Shown here: positions 1-10,620 of the stretch, one piece after another
How positions within the stretch are numbered: position 1 is the first letter of the stretch
Layout of the letters: each line of letters begins with the position of its first letter
Source of the DNA: Phymatolithon calcareum
Taxonomy: Eukaryota; Rhodophyta; Florideophyceae; Hapalidiales
Direction of reading: 5' to 3'
Length of the DNA stretch: 64,000 bases
NCBI GenBank assembly: GCA_977006965.1
Contig: OZ345360.1
Span: 2,480,001 to 2,544,000 of the forward strand
The notes under the pieces: generated by a model
What the model saw: the letters and a program-made list of their open reading frames with translations, nothing else
Databases searched by the model: none
Told to the model about the DNA's origin: nothing
Made by a program: the position numbers and the translations under genes

Positions 1-1122
1 TCTGGTCAAATGCATGTCCAATAAAACCGATCGATCGACTGAGCGTGAACAGACCATTAAGTCAACCAAGTTCCAGGACATCCATAACTTCCATATCAGT
101 GAACTTTCCCACACCAGCAAGCATATCAGCAAACAGAGATCCAATTGCTCCATCAATGTTGAGAACAAGATTGTTTGCCTTTTGGAGCATATACGCCTCG
201 ACCTTCTTTAAGATGCTCCTGGACTGGATTCATTCTGAGTACTCGCGTAACTGCTTCCCGCCAATACTGCGGCACACCACTACACGGCGACATCCGTGTG
301 CCCTTGGCGGAACGTAATCCAATTCTTGCTTGGGACAGGACTTGAACCGGCGACCTCAACATTCTTGCCTGTATCATACCGAAGTATTTGCTGCAGTTTT
401 GATACTGTTAAAGAAATATCAGACACGATGCTGGTCTTGAGTGCCGAGAACTAATTATCCGTCCACGTGTATCTGTACTTAGGGTTACATCTCCGGAGAG
501 TCATCACAATCTCAAGAATCAAATCAATAAAACCTTGCTGTTGCTGCTGTTCTCCGAGGAGGAGACAGAGTGAGATGTTCTCACTGATCTTGGGTTTTAA
601 CAGATACAATGTCTGATACCTTCAACGCCCAATCCACGTAAAGGTTTTTACCTTCAGTCTGAACGAAACGTGGATTGCACATTGAGGGTATCGGACTGCT
701 ATACCAAAAACTCGTCAAGCCCCACGTCTGCATTATCGATGAAGGCGGAATGAATGATCCGCTCTTCTCGCCGTATAGCACGGCATGAGCCCAGCGCAAG
801 CGCGCAGCTCGGCAGTAGTGAATTCAGAAGGAAGAAATCCAACGCTCGGTGCTAACGTATTGCCAAGTCAGAAGCATAAACTTGGTTGCCCACTTCGGGA
901 ACAGACAGGCAGTTGAACCAGAGCAAAGAAATGATATCACCGATAAAGAAATCAGACGTTATTTTTTAATTCGGAATTCCGAGATATGTCGGCTGTTCGC
1001 CGCCATCATCGCTAGTTGTGCAAACTACGCTTGTTGTTTTACGAACCTGAGCGGCTTGATTGCGGAGCCCAGGTGTTTTAGCAGATTCGACGGATCCATA
1101 TGTTGCGCAGGAATAAGCTTTT
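1..1122 (-). pseudogene. Broken, rearranged copy of ATP-citrate lyase subunit B
   Basis: Bases 1-209 match 6616-6824 of the intact ACLB gene with few differences. Bases about 594-641 match 6907-6950, and about 870-1122 match 7168-7424. Order and strand are those of the parent. The intervening parts are lost or replaced, and no reading frame is maintained. Bases 664-702 repeat the 608-641 piece in inverted orientation, so part of the copy was duplicated head to head. The copy touches the window edge and may extend further left. It lies only about 5.5 kb from the parent and shows no sign of splicing or a poly-A tail, so a local segmental duplication followed by decay is the likeliest origin (inference). 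Confidence 0.85.
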
Positions 1123-1931
1123 AATGAACAAATTAATCAACAAGGTTATAATACTGAAGTGCAAGTCTCATCTCCTGGGCAGACTGCAGACATACTAACA
1201 AAGCCCTGCAACTCAGACAAAGTGCAAGCGCAATCTGCAATTCATACGCAGCACTGTTGAACAAGGCTTGACTCGAGGTGTCCGCCATTGTCTTGGACTA
1301 CTGTACGTGTTCGGACTACGCTTAGTATAGTACTTTGTTTCCTCCATATCGTGAGATTGCATGACAGTACAAATACTGACCATTGTTTGGGTCTACTGTA
1401 CTGACAGTTCGGACGCAGTCCCTCGACCCTACTGTACAGCACGAAACTTTTGCGGATTGGGATTTGGAAGTACAGCAAAGCAGTAGGCTTTTCTTCCGTT
1501 TTTCCAATCTAGGGCTTTACCCAATTATTTAATCTGACTATCGTGGTCAAACTCAGCATGGCAGCCATCACGGATAATGAGATCATGATGTACACTTATC
1601 AAGATACACTGATGAGAAAGCGAGCTCGCAAGCTGACAATTCTGAGCTCCAAAACGCTGGACTGCACACTTATTAGTGGACTAACGGTTCTCACACAATC
1701 ATCATCATGATCATGTGAGAAACTTTATTCCACCAATTTTACTGATCATCATGATCAGTGATGATACCCAAATCGCTCTCACCATGCCTATTACTGTATT
1801 CCCTCGCGACAACAGAACTGTCTAATGCTTATCTAAGCCGTACATATATATTGGCTGAAGGTACTGTACTGGCATCAATTCTATTCTTTGGCGACACCGA
1901 TTTGGCAACTCAACTCATCTCGACAGAAATA
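1123..1931. other. Spacer without a recognised gene
   Basis: No ORF here resembles a known protein. The stretch 1290-1450 contains several TACTGTAC-like words. Bases 1688-1764 contain small interrupted palindromes built from CATCATGATCA-type words, just upstream of the next ORF. I see no RNA gene. Confidence 0.5.
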
Positions 1932-2897
1932 ATGACCGTCTTCTCGCTCACCGCTTTCGTTATATCTGCTGTGATCGCACTTATCCAAGCGACCAAATTT
2001 TGTTCTAATGAACCATTTGGGCGCTGCACACCATGCACCACGTCCAGCGATTGCCATAACGGGGACTGTTGGAATGAATATCCAGGATGTGGTCCCCGCA
2101 GCGGCGATACGCCTACCGGCTACTGTGACGACAGTACGGCAGAAGGTCGAATAAGATGCTCACCGTGTATATGGAGCAATCATTGCGGCGCAAATGAGCC
2201 TGACTGGGTCTGCCTCTCCGCCCATCCGCGATGCAAATCTCAACAGGAAGATATTCGATATACGATTGCAGTATGCTACAGAATAATCGGCGAGATCTGG
2301 TCATCCATACCAGTATCAGATCGTGACCTTCATCCCCAAACACACAACGCGCGTGTGCCTGATTGTCCACAGGGTTGGAAACCTGCGTGCGGTACAGTAT
2401 ACGCTTCATGGCCCGCTGCGGGAACTGTAGAATGCGCAGACGAAGCTGATGGTGGTTACAACGGTTGCAAATGGGCGGGCCTCTTCAGCAGGGTGTACGC
2501 TGGATCTGGTGGTACATGCGCGCCTGGTGCTCGAATGCTTGCACGCCCTGATGGAGGCGATGTGCGGTGCAGATGGCCGCGGAGCACAGTGCGCTCGTGG
2601 AACGTTGCGGCGACATGGGATACGCGTCCAGATCTACTTAACAGGCGAGTTGAAGTTATGCTGGCGTCGTCGAAGCGGTCACTCGGTGAATTCAATGTCA
2701 TAGACACTTGTTCCGATAATGATTGCGACGGGTGTTGTCGGCGCAATACGGGTGGTGGGACGTATCCCTTGATCGACATGGAGGCGTATGGCTACTGCAA
2801 GGGCATTGGGTGCGATACGGAAACACTTGACATAACTCAACTGCAGCATCCGCCGAACACGTGGCCTGTTTATCCTAACTCGCCGCGCCAAGTGTGA
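1932..2897 (+). CDS. Cysteine-rich secreted protein of unknown function
   Basis: The ORF is open from 1758, with ATGs at 1761 and 1932. I prefer 1932 because it begins with a good signal peptide (MTVFSLTAFVISAVIALIQ) followed directly by cysteine-rich sequence; the 1761 start would add about 57 residues. From 1932 the product is 321 residues. It holds more than 20 cysteines, many in short CxxC or CC groups, including IDTCSDNDCDGCC near the C terminus. The downstream segment FNVIDTC...LIDMEAYGYC loosely recalls the double-psi beta-barrel of expansin-like proteins, but that is a weak impression. The likely location is cell wall or extracellular (inference). No intron is needed. Confidence 0.6.
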   Translation: MTVFSLTAFVISAVIALIQATKFCSNEPFGRCTPCTTSSDCHNGDCWNEYPGCGPRSGDTPTGYCDDSTAEGRIRCSPCIWSNHCGANEPDWVCLSAHPRCKSQQEDIRYTIAVCYRIIGEIWSSIPVSDRDLHPQTHNARVPDCPQGWKPACGTVYASWPAAGTVECADEADGGYNGCKWAGLFSRVYAGSGGTCAPGARMLARPDGGDVRCRWPRSTVRSWNVAATWDTRPDLLNRRVEVMLASSKRSLGEFNVIDTCSDNDCDGCCRRNTGGGTYPLIDMEAYGYCKGIGCDTETLDITQLQHPPNTWPVYPNSPRQV

Positions 2898-3428
2898 GAG
2901 TCAAGGACTGACCGTTTGTCTGTCCGTTCATCTCGAGCATGCTGACACGCAGTCAGCACGACTCCGGTCAGTCGCACCTTCTGTCTAGTCGTTACACTGT
3001 CGGTATCGCGACGCTCAGCTAGCTTCACGGAGATCATACATCTGAGCTCCACTTCCGCGACAGTATGTAGCTAGCATAGCATGACCCTTGGCCAGAGTTC
3101 TGACCAAGTCATAGTTTCCCATTACACGATCTTGCTGAGCGCATAGCTCTTCGATCAAGGCCTACATCTGGGTTAGCCCAGAGTATCCCCGCCCGCACTG
3201 AGTTCACATCCGACTCCATCCAGACATCGAGCTGGAGTTCCTCGGATTATCCTCACTGCGGTTCATTTTCCATGTTACACCCATAGCTCACTGCAGCCAT
3301 TGGGAGTTGCCGATCACCAAGAAGCTATTGAGTTACCAAGTGGATAGTCTCTTCTGTTTCCAAATCGTGTATGCGAAAGAAAAATAAGTGCTGAACGAAG
3401 AGTTTCAGCAACTACTGCTTCAGACTGC
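2898..3428. other. Spacer, nothing recognised
   Basis: Between the cysteine-rich ORF and the unknown ORF at 3429 I see no coding signal, RNA gene or clear repeat. Confidence 0.5.
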
Positions 3429-4583
3429 GTGCAGAAATGTATGGAGAGTATGCCCGAAAGCACTTATGCCGAGTTCTACAACGCAGAAGGCGAAGATAAA
3501 TGTGCATGTCCGACGGCATGCCCAATAGGATCCCGACCTGAGGCTGCTGCACCGCACGCAGTAGGAGAGCGTGGCTACGGAGTTTATGGGAGGCAATTGC
3601 GGATAAGCATTGAGGCTGATGAAAGACGAGCGACTGCTGGACATCTGGGAGCTAAACTGGCTCAAAACTTCAAAGATTTCAAATTTCCACAGGCGGGAGA
3701 AGAGCAGCGTCCATTCCGGTTAAGCTTCTGGGACGAGGAGATAGTTCATCATGCAAATCCAGTGCTAACAGAAGAAACAAAAAACGCACGGACGATGTGC
3801 CCACCACAAGGAAAGGAAAACGAATGGTTTTCCAGCTCGGTGTTCTAAGCGCATGAGAACGACTTTGTGATTGAGTACGCAGTGTCTAACACTGAACCGC
3901 TCGGACTTGAATTTGACGCCGTAAGCAAATATCTGCAGGAACAGGTGTATACCATGCTTACTCACAAGGACACTTTGAAAGGATATGCGGCGGAAATAGT
4001 ACCCATCTCGGGGTCCAAGCTTCTAAAATCATGCGCCCCCTATGTCAAAAGAGGGTTTACCGGCGTCAAGGGCGATCCATTCGAGGTATGCGAAGTGCAT
4101 GAGGATACTTTCATCGAATGCGATCCTAGTACTGTCACAGGCTCTGAAACCGGTGGTACTCTCTACGCGAAATTGGACCAGAATGTTCGCAATGAAGTTC
4201 GAGATCATCCCCTGAAAACTCTCGTCAAAGTCATCGAGCAAGTGTCCGGAAAAGAGTACATATTGGCAATGGAAAGCATTAGACTGGATACGACACTCAT
4301 GCGGTCAGGTGCTGAACCTGTAGGGGTAGGGTTGAGCACGTTTTGCCAACAATCTGACATGCTTCGTGCTATCCTCGGGATACCCATCACATTTTTCGAA
4401 CCACTGTCGTGGCCTGTTGGTACAGCCGGTGTTACTTGCACAGTGAATGGATTAATTGGGTCGCCTGAGGGTCAGAACGTTGAGTCCCTGATGTCTGCCG
4501 AACACAAGTTTGGTGAATTTGTCGAAACGGACGTTGTGACGCGTGTATGGGATGCCGAAGACAAGCGACAGTTCGTTTGCTGA
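3429..4583 (+). pseudogene. Unknown ORF interrupted by an in-frame TAA
   Basis: One frame is open from about 3429 to 4583 except for a TAA at 3846-3848. The upstream part gives about 139 residues and the downstream part 238 residues or more. The downstream part has a well-mixed soluble-protein composition, for example SGKEYILAMESIRLDTTLMR and GVGLSTFCQQSDMLRAILGI, suggesting real or formerly real coding sequence. I do not recognise a family. There is no strong ATG context for the upstream part and no obvious intron removing the stop. It could be a decayed gene, two small genes, or one gene with a sequence error at the TAA. The downstream half alone is the best-supported coding stretch. Confidence 0.4.
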
Positions 4584-6496
4584 CAATGTTTCGACGATGA
4601 CGCGAAAAGCGCTCTGAACATGGAGCAGCGAATTCAGTTGATACATGATTGCTGGACATTCTACAGGAACACAACGAGATTCGAAGGGGAACAAAAACCA
4701 GAAGTCTGCGTTTGAAGATATTCGAAGGGCGTATAGCCTACACCCATGATGGGTGCTGTGCACCTCTGAGTTTTACGAAAAGGAGAACTTTTAATTTGAA
4801 GATGATTATAGTTTTGGGCCGAGAAGTTAATAAATTCTCGTTCGGACGACGTCTCTGAATCCGTGTGGGACAAGGCATGTTGTTGGGAGTTGATGTTTTT
4901 GTTACAGATCTCGGAGCATTTAATTTCGAACGACGACGTCAGAACTGTGAGCGATGTTCTAGACGGATGGTGTCAACTGGGGCCAGGGGAAAGAAATTCA
5001 AAATCAAGCTTTCGGAACTCGTGCCCTTGACGAAGAGGACAGTGGGGTGAGTGCGAAGCCTCGTACGAGAAGAGCCGTAGAAATCTGACGATGACGGAAG
5101 TATCTTGAATTCGACTATAACAGATGACGATTTGCACTGCAATTCTTGACAGAAACCTGCCATTACTGCCAACATAAAATAGCACACCAAATAATAGGAT
5201 GTCTTTCAGTGAATCCCTGTCTATTGGGGTCTCGTATGCCCATTGACATGCGAGACCTCAATAGTAATCCTGTAATAACGCTCTATTTAGAAATGGTAAC
5301 ATGCCAAGCGCACTCCGTGTAATTTGTCTGTGTCATAGAACGTGTTTGACATCCATCCACCCAGCAGCTGAACTCCGCGCCATAAGCAGTCTGAACACTT
5401 CTTCTCTCCTCAATGGGCCGCTGACCAATCTTGAAATATCCACAATGTCCAAATGGCCAAGACGTGAAAGTAGCAATTTGAGAATTCCGGTTGACTATGT
5501 TTCGCTGCCACAGATCTCCAATACTGGATAATAGTCCAGGCACTTGGAAACCATTCCAACAAACTGGAATACCAACACGCAGGGTAGTGTACTTGACGAC
5601 GCGAAGGTGTAGACAAAGTCACCGGTGCACAGAAAGCTGGTAAGTGCATTATTCTCGCTGTCGCGGGTGGTGCGAGTGGGGGGCCCAAGGACTGAAGGGA
5701 GGATGAACGAAAGATGCTGAGCAGCAAGAAAGATTACGCGTTGTACAAAAGATGGCGGTTTACTGCGTTGTCGCTTGGAATAATCATGTGCGTTGAAAGC
5801 CATCCATTCTTGCGATGCAAAACAAATTTTGCAATTGAAACAAATTCGTAGAACAACCAAACGCGTCAAGCGAAGTCGACCGATCACCTTTAACTTCCAC
5901 CACTTTCTCGATCGGCATAAACTTCTATATGACACCAAGAATAAAAACACAAAAAAGAGTGAAGACCTTATTTAATGGGACGAAAGTAAAGACATTCGAC
6001 TCGACGGAATCGACCCGATGTTCAAGCTTGGCGGATAGTGCGACTTGGGTTGTTGGACATCTTTTTGGCATGAGCATTTGAACAAATTTTTCTTGTTTAC
6101 AAAGTTAATTTCGGGTTTTTGCTCGTACCGGCAATCGCGCACTTAGCCCAGCGGGAAAATTGCGCCCAACGCAACGGAAATTTACTGCAACAATTGGTCA
6201 GTGCGCCTACTACGTGCTGCTCTCCACTCATCAAAAGTGATCCTGGGCACGCGAGTCCCTTACTTCACAGAAAAGACCAAGACAAACAAGAGGGTACAAA
6301 ATCAGTTCACGCTCGAGTAAGGCACAGAAAGGAACGCAGTGCTCGACAAATTTCAGAAGAGATATAATAATATTGACTTTTCTCAGCACCGTTGATCTCA
6401 ACGTCTAAGCCAGGGATAACAAATACGTCATCACAAATTTTTCAAAGCCATACGGCAAGAAAGATCACAGTTCTTACCTGTTGCGCCCCCAGTGTT
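4584..6496. other. Spacer with one small inverted repeat
   Basis: The short ORFs here do not resemble known proteins. Bases 5221-5238 and 5247-5264 form an inverted repeat (16 of 18 paired, 8-nt loop). A splice-donor-like word on the minus strand near 6478 lies just past the ACLB stop and may mark a 3' UTR intron (weak). Confidence 0.45.
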
Positions 6497-8422
6497 TTAT
6501 TCACGAGTGGGCGGTTCCGGTACTCCAGGCGATACATCCGTTCGCGATGGTCTGTCCGGTTGCGCATACAGAACGTCGTCCCATGCGTGCCGATACAATG
6601 GTTGTTTCATTCGCTTCTGGTCAAGTGCATGTCCAATAAAACCGATCGATCGACTGAGCGTGAACAGTCCATTAAGTCCACCAAGTTCCAGGACGTCCAT
6701 AACTTCCACATCAGTGAATTTTCCGACACCGGCAAGCATATCAGCAAACAGAGATCCAATTGCTCCATCAATGTTGAGAACAAGATTGTTTGCCTTTTGC
6801 AGCGTATACGCCTCGACCTTCTTTGCGTACTCAAACACCTTCATCTCCGGAAAATTGGCCTTAGCGTAGTCCGCGAGCAGCTCAACACGCTTATCCCTGT
6901 TTTCAGCTGTTTTGATACGATGTCCGATACCTTCAACGCGCAATCCACGTTTCTTCAGAGCTTCCACAAACTCATCAGGCGCCACGTCTCCATCGCACGC
7001 TTTCTTAAAGTTGATTGCAGCCGCATCAACGGCACCTCCGAATCGTGGTCCGATAGTTAGCAGCCCGCTGCAGAGCGAACTTATGAGGTCTTTTCCGGCA
7101 CGCGCTGCAACAATAGTGTTATGGGCACCGGATACACAGGGCCCGTGATCCGCGGCAGTGACCAAAACAAGCTCGATAAACTTGGTCGCCCACTTCGGGA
7201 ACAGACACTTGAACCAAAGCAAGGAAATGACATCACCGATGGAGAAATCAGACATAATTTCCGAAATCGGAATCCCGAGATATGTCGGCTGTTCCCCTCG
7301 ATCATCGCTAATTGTGCAAACAACGCTTGTTGTTTTACGAACCTGACCAGCTTTGATTGCGGAGCCCAGGTCTTGTGGCAAATTGGGCGGATCGATATTT
7401 TTCGCAGGCACAAGCTTTCCATTCTTCACCATCTCATTATACACATCTTGAATTAGTCCAGCAAAGCCATCAAAATTGTCTGGCACATGCGCCCCGCTTT
7501 TCTTCAAGGCTGCATTCTTAGCTTCTGCAGATTCCATCTCCGAACCTGACTTGGCACCGGCGTGACCAAACTGCACCTCGGCAGCATTAAAGCAGCTCGC
7601 ACATGATCCGGTGACCCACGCAACGACCGGCTTGGTAATTGTGCCTTTGTCAAGCCCTTCGACGATTCCGTACTCATCTTTCCCACCCAGTTCACCGAGC
7701 ACGACAATAAGCTTGACTTTCTCCAGCTGCTGAAATCGGAGCACATGGTCCGAAAGAGTTGTGCCAGGGTACGCATCGCCACCAACAGCAATACCTTCAT
7801 AAAGTCCATCCGTGACCCTGGCAAGAACGTTGTACATTTCGTTGCTGAGCCCGCCTGATTTGGACACAAATGCAACACTTCCTGGGCGATGCAACTTGCA
7901 CGTTATAATGTTATCAACAGTACCTGCAGTATCGCCAATCTTGAAAGCACCCGCCTGTACACCTCCCACAGTCGCGGGGCCGATGATGTACTTGCCGCGC
8001 TTCTTAGCATCGGCGATGAGACGTCGAGTATTGCGCTCGGGAACACCTTCCGCAATAATGGCGATTGTGCGAATAGTCGGCTCTTGCAGCGCCTCAACGG
8101 AGCTTGCATAAGCGGAACGGTAGGATGCAAAATTGATGAAAACATCTGCGGAAGGATGGGCCTTCGCAGCGACCGAGATCGAACCATATACCGGAATGGC
8201 AACTTCCTGCTTACCGAAAAAGGCTTTCTGGAAACCGCCTGGTGGTGCACCTTGCGATACTATTGCACATACACTTGGTGTGGAGCGGCCGCAGATGAAG
8301 TCAAAGTCCAGCATACGTTGGATCGGCTGGCGCTTGTAGTTATAGAAAATCGCAGTCGTGGATCTGGAGAACAGTTCGGGCGATGATGCCATCGCCATTC
8401 CATTTGCGGGTGCACCACCCAT
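6497..8422 (-). CDS. ACLB: ATP-citrate lyase subunit B (plant-type split enzyme)
   Basis: This subunit carries the catalytic phosphohistidine and citrate-synthase-like parts of ATP-citrate synthase, which turns citrate, CoA and ATP into acetyl-CoA and oxaloacetate in the cytosol. The 641-residue product aligns along its length with plant ACLB (about 608 residues). It starts LFSRSTTAIFYNYKRQPIQR, contains the CoA-ligase core with the phosphohistidine segment EVQFGHAGAKSGSEMES, and then the citrate-synthase-like part with DHGPCVSGAHNTIVAARAGK and GIGHRIKTAENRDKR. It ends DQKRMKQPLYRHAWDDVLYA plus about 20 extra residues. The ORF runs upstream to 8512 but only from a GTG, so the ATG at 8422 is preferred. 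There is no intron in the CDS. A broken copy lies at 1-1122. The ATG faces the lumenal-protein gene across 313 bp. Confidence 0.95.
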   Translation of the reverse strand: MGGAPANGMAMASSPELFSRSTTAIFYNYKRQPIQRMLDFDFICGRSTPSVCAIVSQGAPPGGFQKAFFGKQEVAIPVYGSISVAAKAHPSADVFINFASYRSAYASSVEALQEPTIRTIAIIAEGVPERNTRRLIADAKKRGKYIIGPATVGGVQAGAFKIGDTAGTVDNIITCKLHRPGSVAFVSKSGGLSNEMYNVLARVTDGLYEGIAVGGDAYPGTTLSDHVLRFQQLEKVKLIVVLGELGGKDEYGIVEGLDKGTITKPVVAWVTGSCASCFNAAEVQFGHAGAKSGSEMESAEAKNAALKKSGAHVPDNFDGFAGLIQDVYNEMVKNGKLVPAKNIDPPNLPQDLGSAIKAGQVRKTTSVVCTISDDRGEQPTYLGIPISEIMSDFSIGDVISLLWFKCLFPKWATKFIELVLVTAADHGPCVSGAHNTIVAARAGKDLISSLCSGLLTIGPRFGGAVDAAAINFKKACDGDVAPDEFVEALKKRGLRVEGIGHRIKTAENRDKRVELLADYAKANFPEMKVFEYAKKVEAYTLQKANNLVLNIDGAIGSLFADMLAGVGKFTDVEVMDVLELGGLNGLFTLSRSIGFIGHALDQKRMKQPLYRHAWDDVLYAQPDRPSRTDVSPGVPEPPTRE

Positions 8423-8735
8423 GTTGCTGCCGGGTGAGCTTCTTCGGCAAAACGGTGAGCGTGGATAACGCGATGGTGCCTGGTGCCTAGTTAGCCCCTG
8501 TTGCAAGTGCACCTCCTCCGCAGATACCGCTGGACCTCCAGTCTAAAGCAGTGTCAGCTGACATAGGCACGGTAAGCACCATGACATGGACATTACACAC
8601 GTGTCATGGCAAGTATGGCGATCGTTGCTTACACAAGAATCTGCCTGGATCATCATTGCACCTCAATGTTTCCTTGAAGCCAATGCAGGCCGCAGTTCTT
8701 CACTCTCTTCCCACCAAGCACAGCAGTATCACGTG
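8423..8735. promoter_or_regulatory. Divergent promoter region between ACLB and lumenal pentapeptide gene
   Basis: The two genes start in opposite directions 313 bp apart, so their promoters must lie here unless an unseen 5' exon exists. I cannot point to a clear TATA box. The extent is inferred from the two start codons. Confidence 0.5.
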
Positions 8736-9397
8736 ATGTCTTCCGCCATCGCCTGGACCGTAACGCCGTGTGCAAAAGCCAGCAGTGACGTACCCGCTTC
8801 GGTTTCCAACACATGTGCGCGGCGCCTCGCATGTACCGTCGCCGCAGTAGTGCTGGCGACGACGACAACACAGCTACTACCCGCGCATTGCGCGGATGTG
8901 GCGATATACGACCACGACAAGACGCTGAGCGGTGCAGATTTCTCCGGACGAAATTTACGAGGGGCAATATTCACCAAGGCGAACTGCAAAGGCGCCAATT
9001 TCTCCAATGCAGATCTAACCAATGCACAACTGGACGACGCAAACGTAAGTAGACATACGTCACTTCATCCATTCCCTCCACGCACCGTTATCATCTTGTC
9101 CTGACGTCACAATTTCCGATATTCTAGTTCCAGGAAGCGACGCTCGATAACGCGAGCGCGTCCAATCTACTCGGCACACAGGCGAAGTTCCAGCGCGCCT
9201 CACTGCGCAATGTGGACTTCACACGCGCAAATCTCGTCTCGGCGTTTTTCGACGGTGCTGATATTACCGGCGCTGATTTCTCCGATGCACTTCTTGACCG
9301 TGGTACCGTTCTGAAGCTGTGCACTCGTGCTTCCGGTGTCCACCCGGAAACCGGCGTCCCCACCGTGGAGTCGCTCATGTGTCCGCTCGACGAATGA
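8736..9397 (+). CDS. Thylakoid lumenal pentapeptide-repeat protein
   Basis: Two exons: 8736-9044 and 9128-9397. The 83-nt intron begins GTAAGT and ends ATTCTAG, phase 0. The product is 192 residues. The first 53 or so residues form a bipartite plastid and lumen targeting sequence whose hydrophobic stretch (ACTVAAVVLATTTT) ends near AHCAD. Then come pentapeptide repeats of the A(D/N)LxN type (GADFSGRNLRGAIFTKANCK and onward), continuing smoothly across the splice junction as LDDAN-FQEATLDN. The tail LKLCTRASGVHPETG...ESLMCP matches the conserved cysteine end of plant lumenal TL15/TL17-type proteins. An alternative acceptor 6 nt downstream would drop two residues. Its last 23 nt overlap the 3' end of the convergent pseudouridine synthase CDS. 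Function in the lumen is unknown for the family. Confidence 0.88.
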
Positions 9398-10620
9398 CAC
9401 CCCATCGTGGTGGCGGGGCGTTCACGGCCCAATCTGTACCGCGCGCGTAACGTGCAGCATGTAGCCGGATTGCCGTGCCTTTGCCATCTGCCGCTCTTGC
9501 GTTGCCGAGGCGAGGGCAGGTAGTGCAGCATAGTGCGGCACCCTCCGCGCGGACGAGCGTCGATCGCGCATCGCCTATGTCATCGATAGTGGCATCTTCG
9601 ACTGTCACACTGTCTATTGTGGTCACGGCAGGCGCACGACCTCCATATAGCGGGTCGTCAACTATGGGGTAACCGAGGTGTGCAAGATGGGCGCGAATTT
9701 GATGCTTCCAGAAACGTACACAGGCGCCAGGGCACAAAAGGTTAGAAAATGCAGCTATAGCACAACGTGCTTCATTTGTCTGTACTTACCGTTCGTCCGG
9801 TGGTGGGATGCGCCTCAACGAGCGAAGAATCAGAACGAGCGCGGTACTCAAGTAGGCGGAAGGTAGTCTGTGCTTCTTTTCCATTTTCAATGTCGCATTT
9901 GGCTCGTTTCTCTTTCGTATCCCAATGAAGGGGAAGTGTGCATTCATGTAGCTGCTCGAAGGGGAAACGGCCATGTACTTCTGCTAGATACGTTTTGGAA
10001 AAGGCGTGTTGCTTCATTTGTTCGTTGAATCGTGCAGCAGCGGCTTTGTTGCGTGCAAAAATAACAACGCCGGAAGTTTCTTTATCCAAGCGGTGCACAA
10101 CATAGAGGCCACGAAGACCAAGCTGAGCAGCGACGCAGAATTGCAGACTGTTACGGCGATAAGTCCCGCATGGGTGAACGGGCAGCGAGGCGGGTTTGTC
10201 TACGGCGACAAGATCAGAATCCGTGTACAGCAAGGTTATTTCGCGTGCGAGTATGGCGGATTCATGGCGATGCACGGCGTGCTCGACTCGAAGACCAGGT
10301 TCCCATTTTCTCGTCATGGCTGCCGGAACACCGTTGACGAGAACCCGATTCGCTCCGAATTCGATCTCCCAGTAGGAGGAACCAACGTGCGAAAACTCGG
10401 AAATGAAGACGGCGAACAGAGTTTGGTCGGCCCAGCGTGGCTGGTACTGCATTGAGAACATGTAGTTGTAGGGGAGAGCATATTGTAATCCGTTGATCGT
10501 GACGTAGTCTTTGCGACTTATGGTGTCGATTTCAGATTCAGTTAGTTTTCGGAGTCGTTTCCGGGAGAAGTGTTCAGCATGAGTACCAGCTCTCTTGGAG
10601 CTTCCCTTCTCATCACTCAT
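9375..10620 (-). CDS. RluA-type RNA pseudouridine synthase (RPUSD2/Pus9-like)
   Basis: Two exons on the minus strand: 10620-9790 and 9704-9375. The 85-nt intron (GTAAGT...GGAAG) joins PTTGRT to HQIRAHLAHLGYPI, restoring the conserved TGRTHQIRxHL motif. The 386-residue product has the N-terminal part typical of eukaryotic RPUSD2/Pus8/Pus9 proteins (RWADQTLFAVFISEF...NRVLVNG), then an RluA catalytic domain with the active-site aspartate in VVHRLDKETSGVVIFAR. Members isomerise uridine to pseudouridine, typically in tRNA; the target here is inferred. The start ATG at 10618-10620 is clear. The stop at 9375-9377 lies inside the last exon of the convergent lumenal-protein gene. Confidence 0.9.

Noticed and set aside
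320-390. tRNA-like B box (GGTTCAAGTCC on the minus strand) inside the ACLB pseudogene gap
   Set aside because: The T arm pairs poorly, no acceptor stem or good A box could be built, and a similar partial match near 14960 shows such words arise by chance. A tRNA-derived SINE remains possible but unsupported.
1290-1450. Recurring TACTGTAC-like words, also seen near 17580-17900
   Set aside because: Spacing and surroundings are irregular; short palindromic words of this kind are expected by chance and no regulatory role can be supported.
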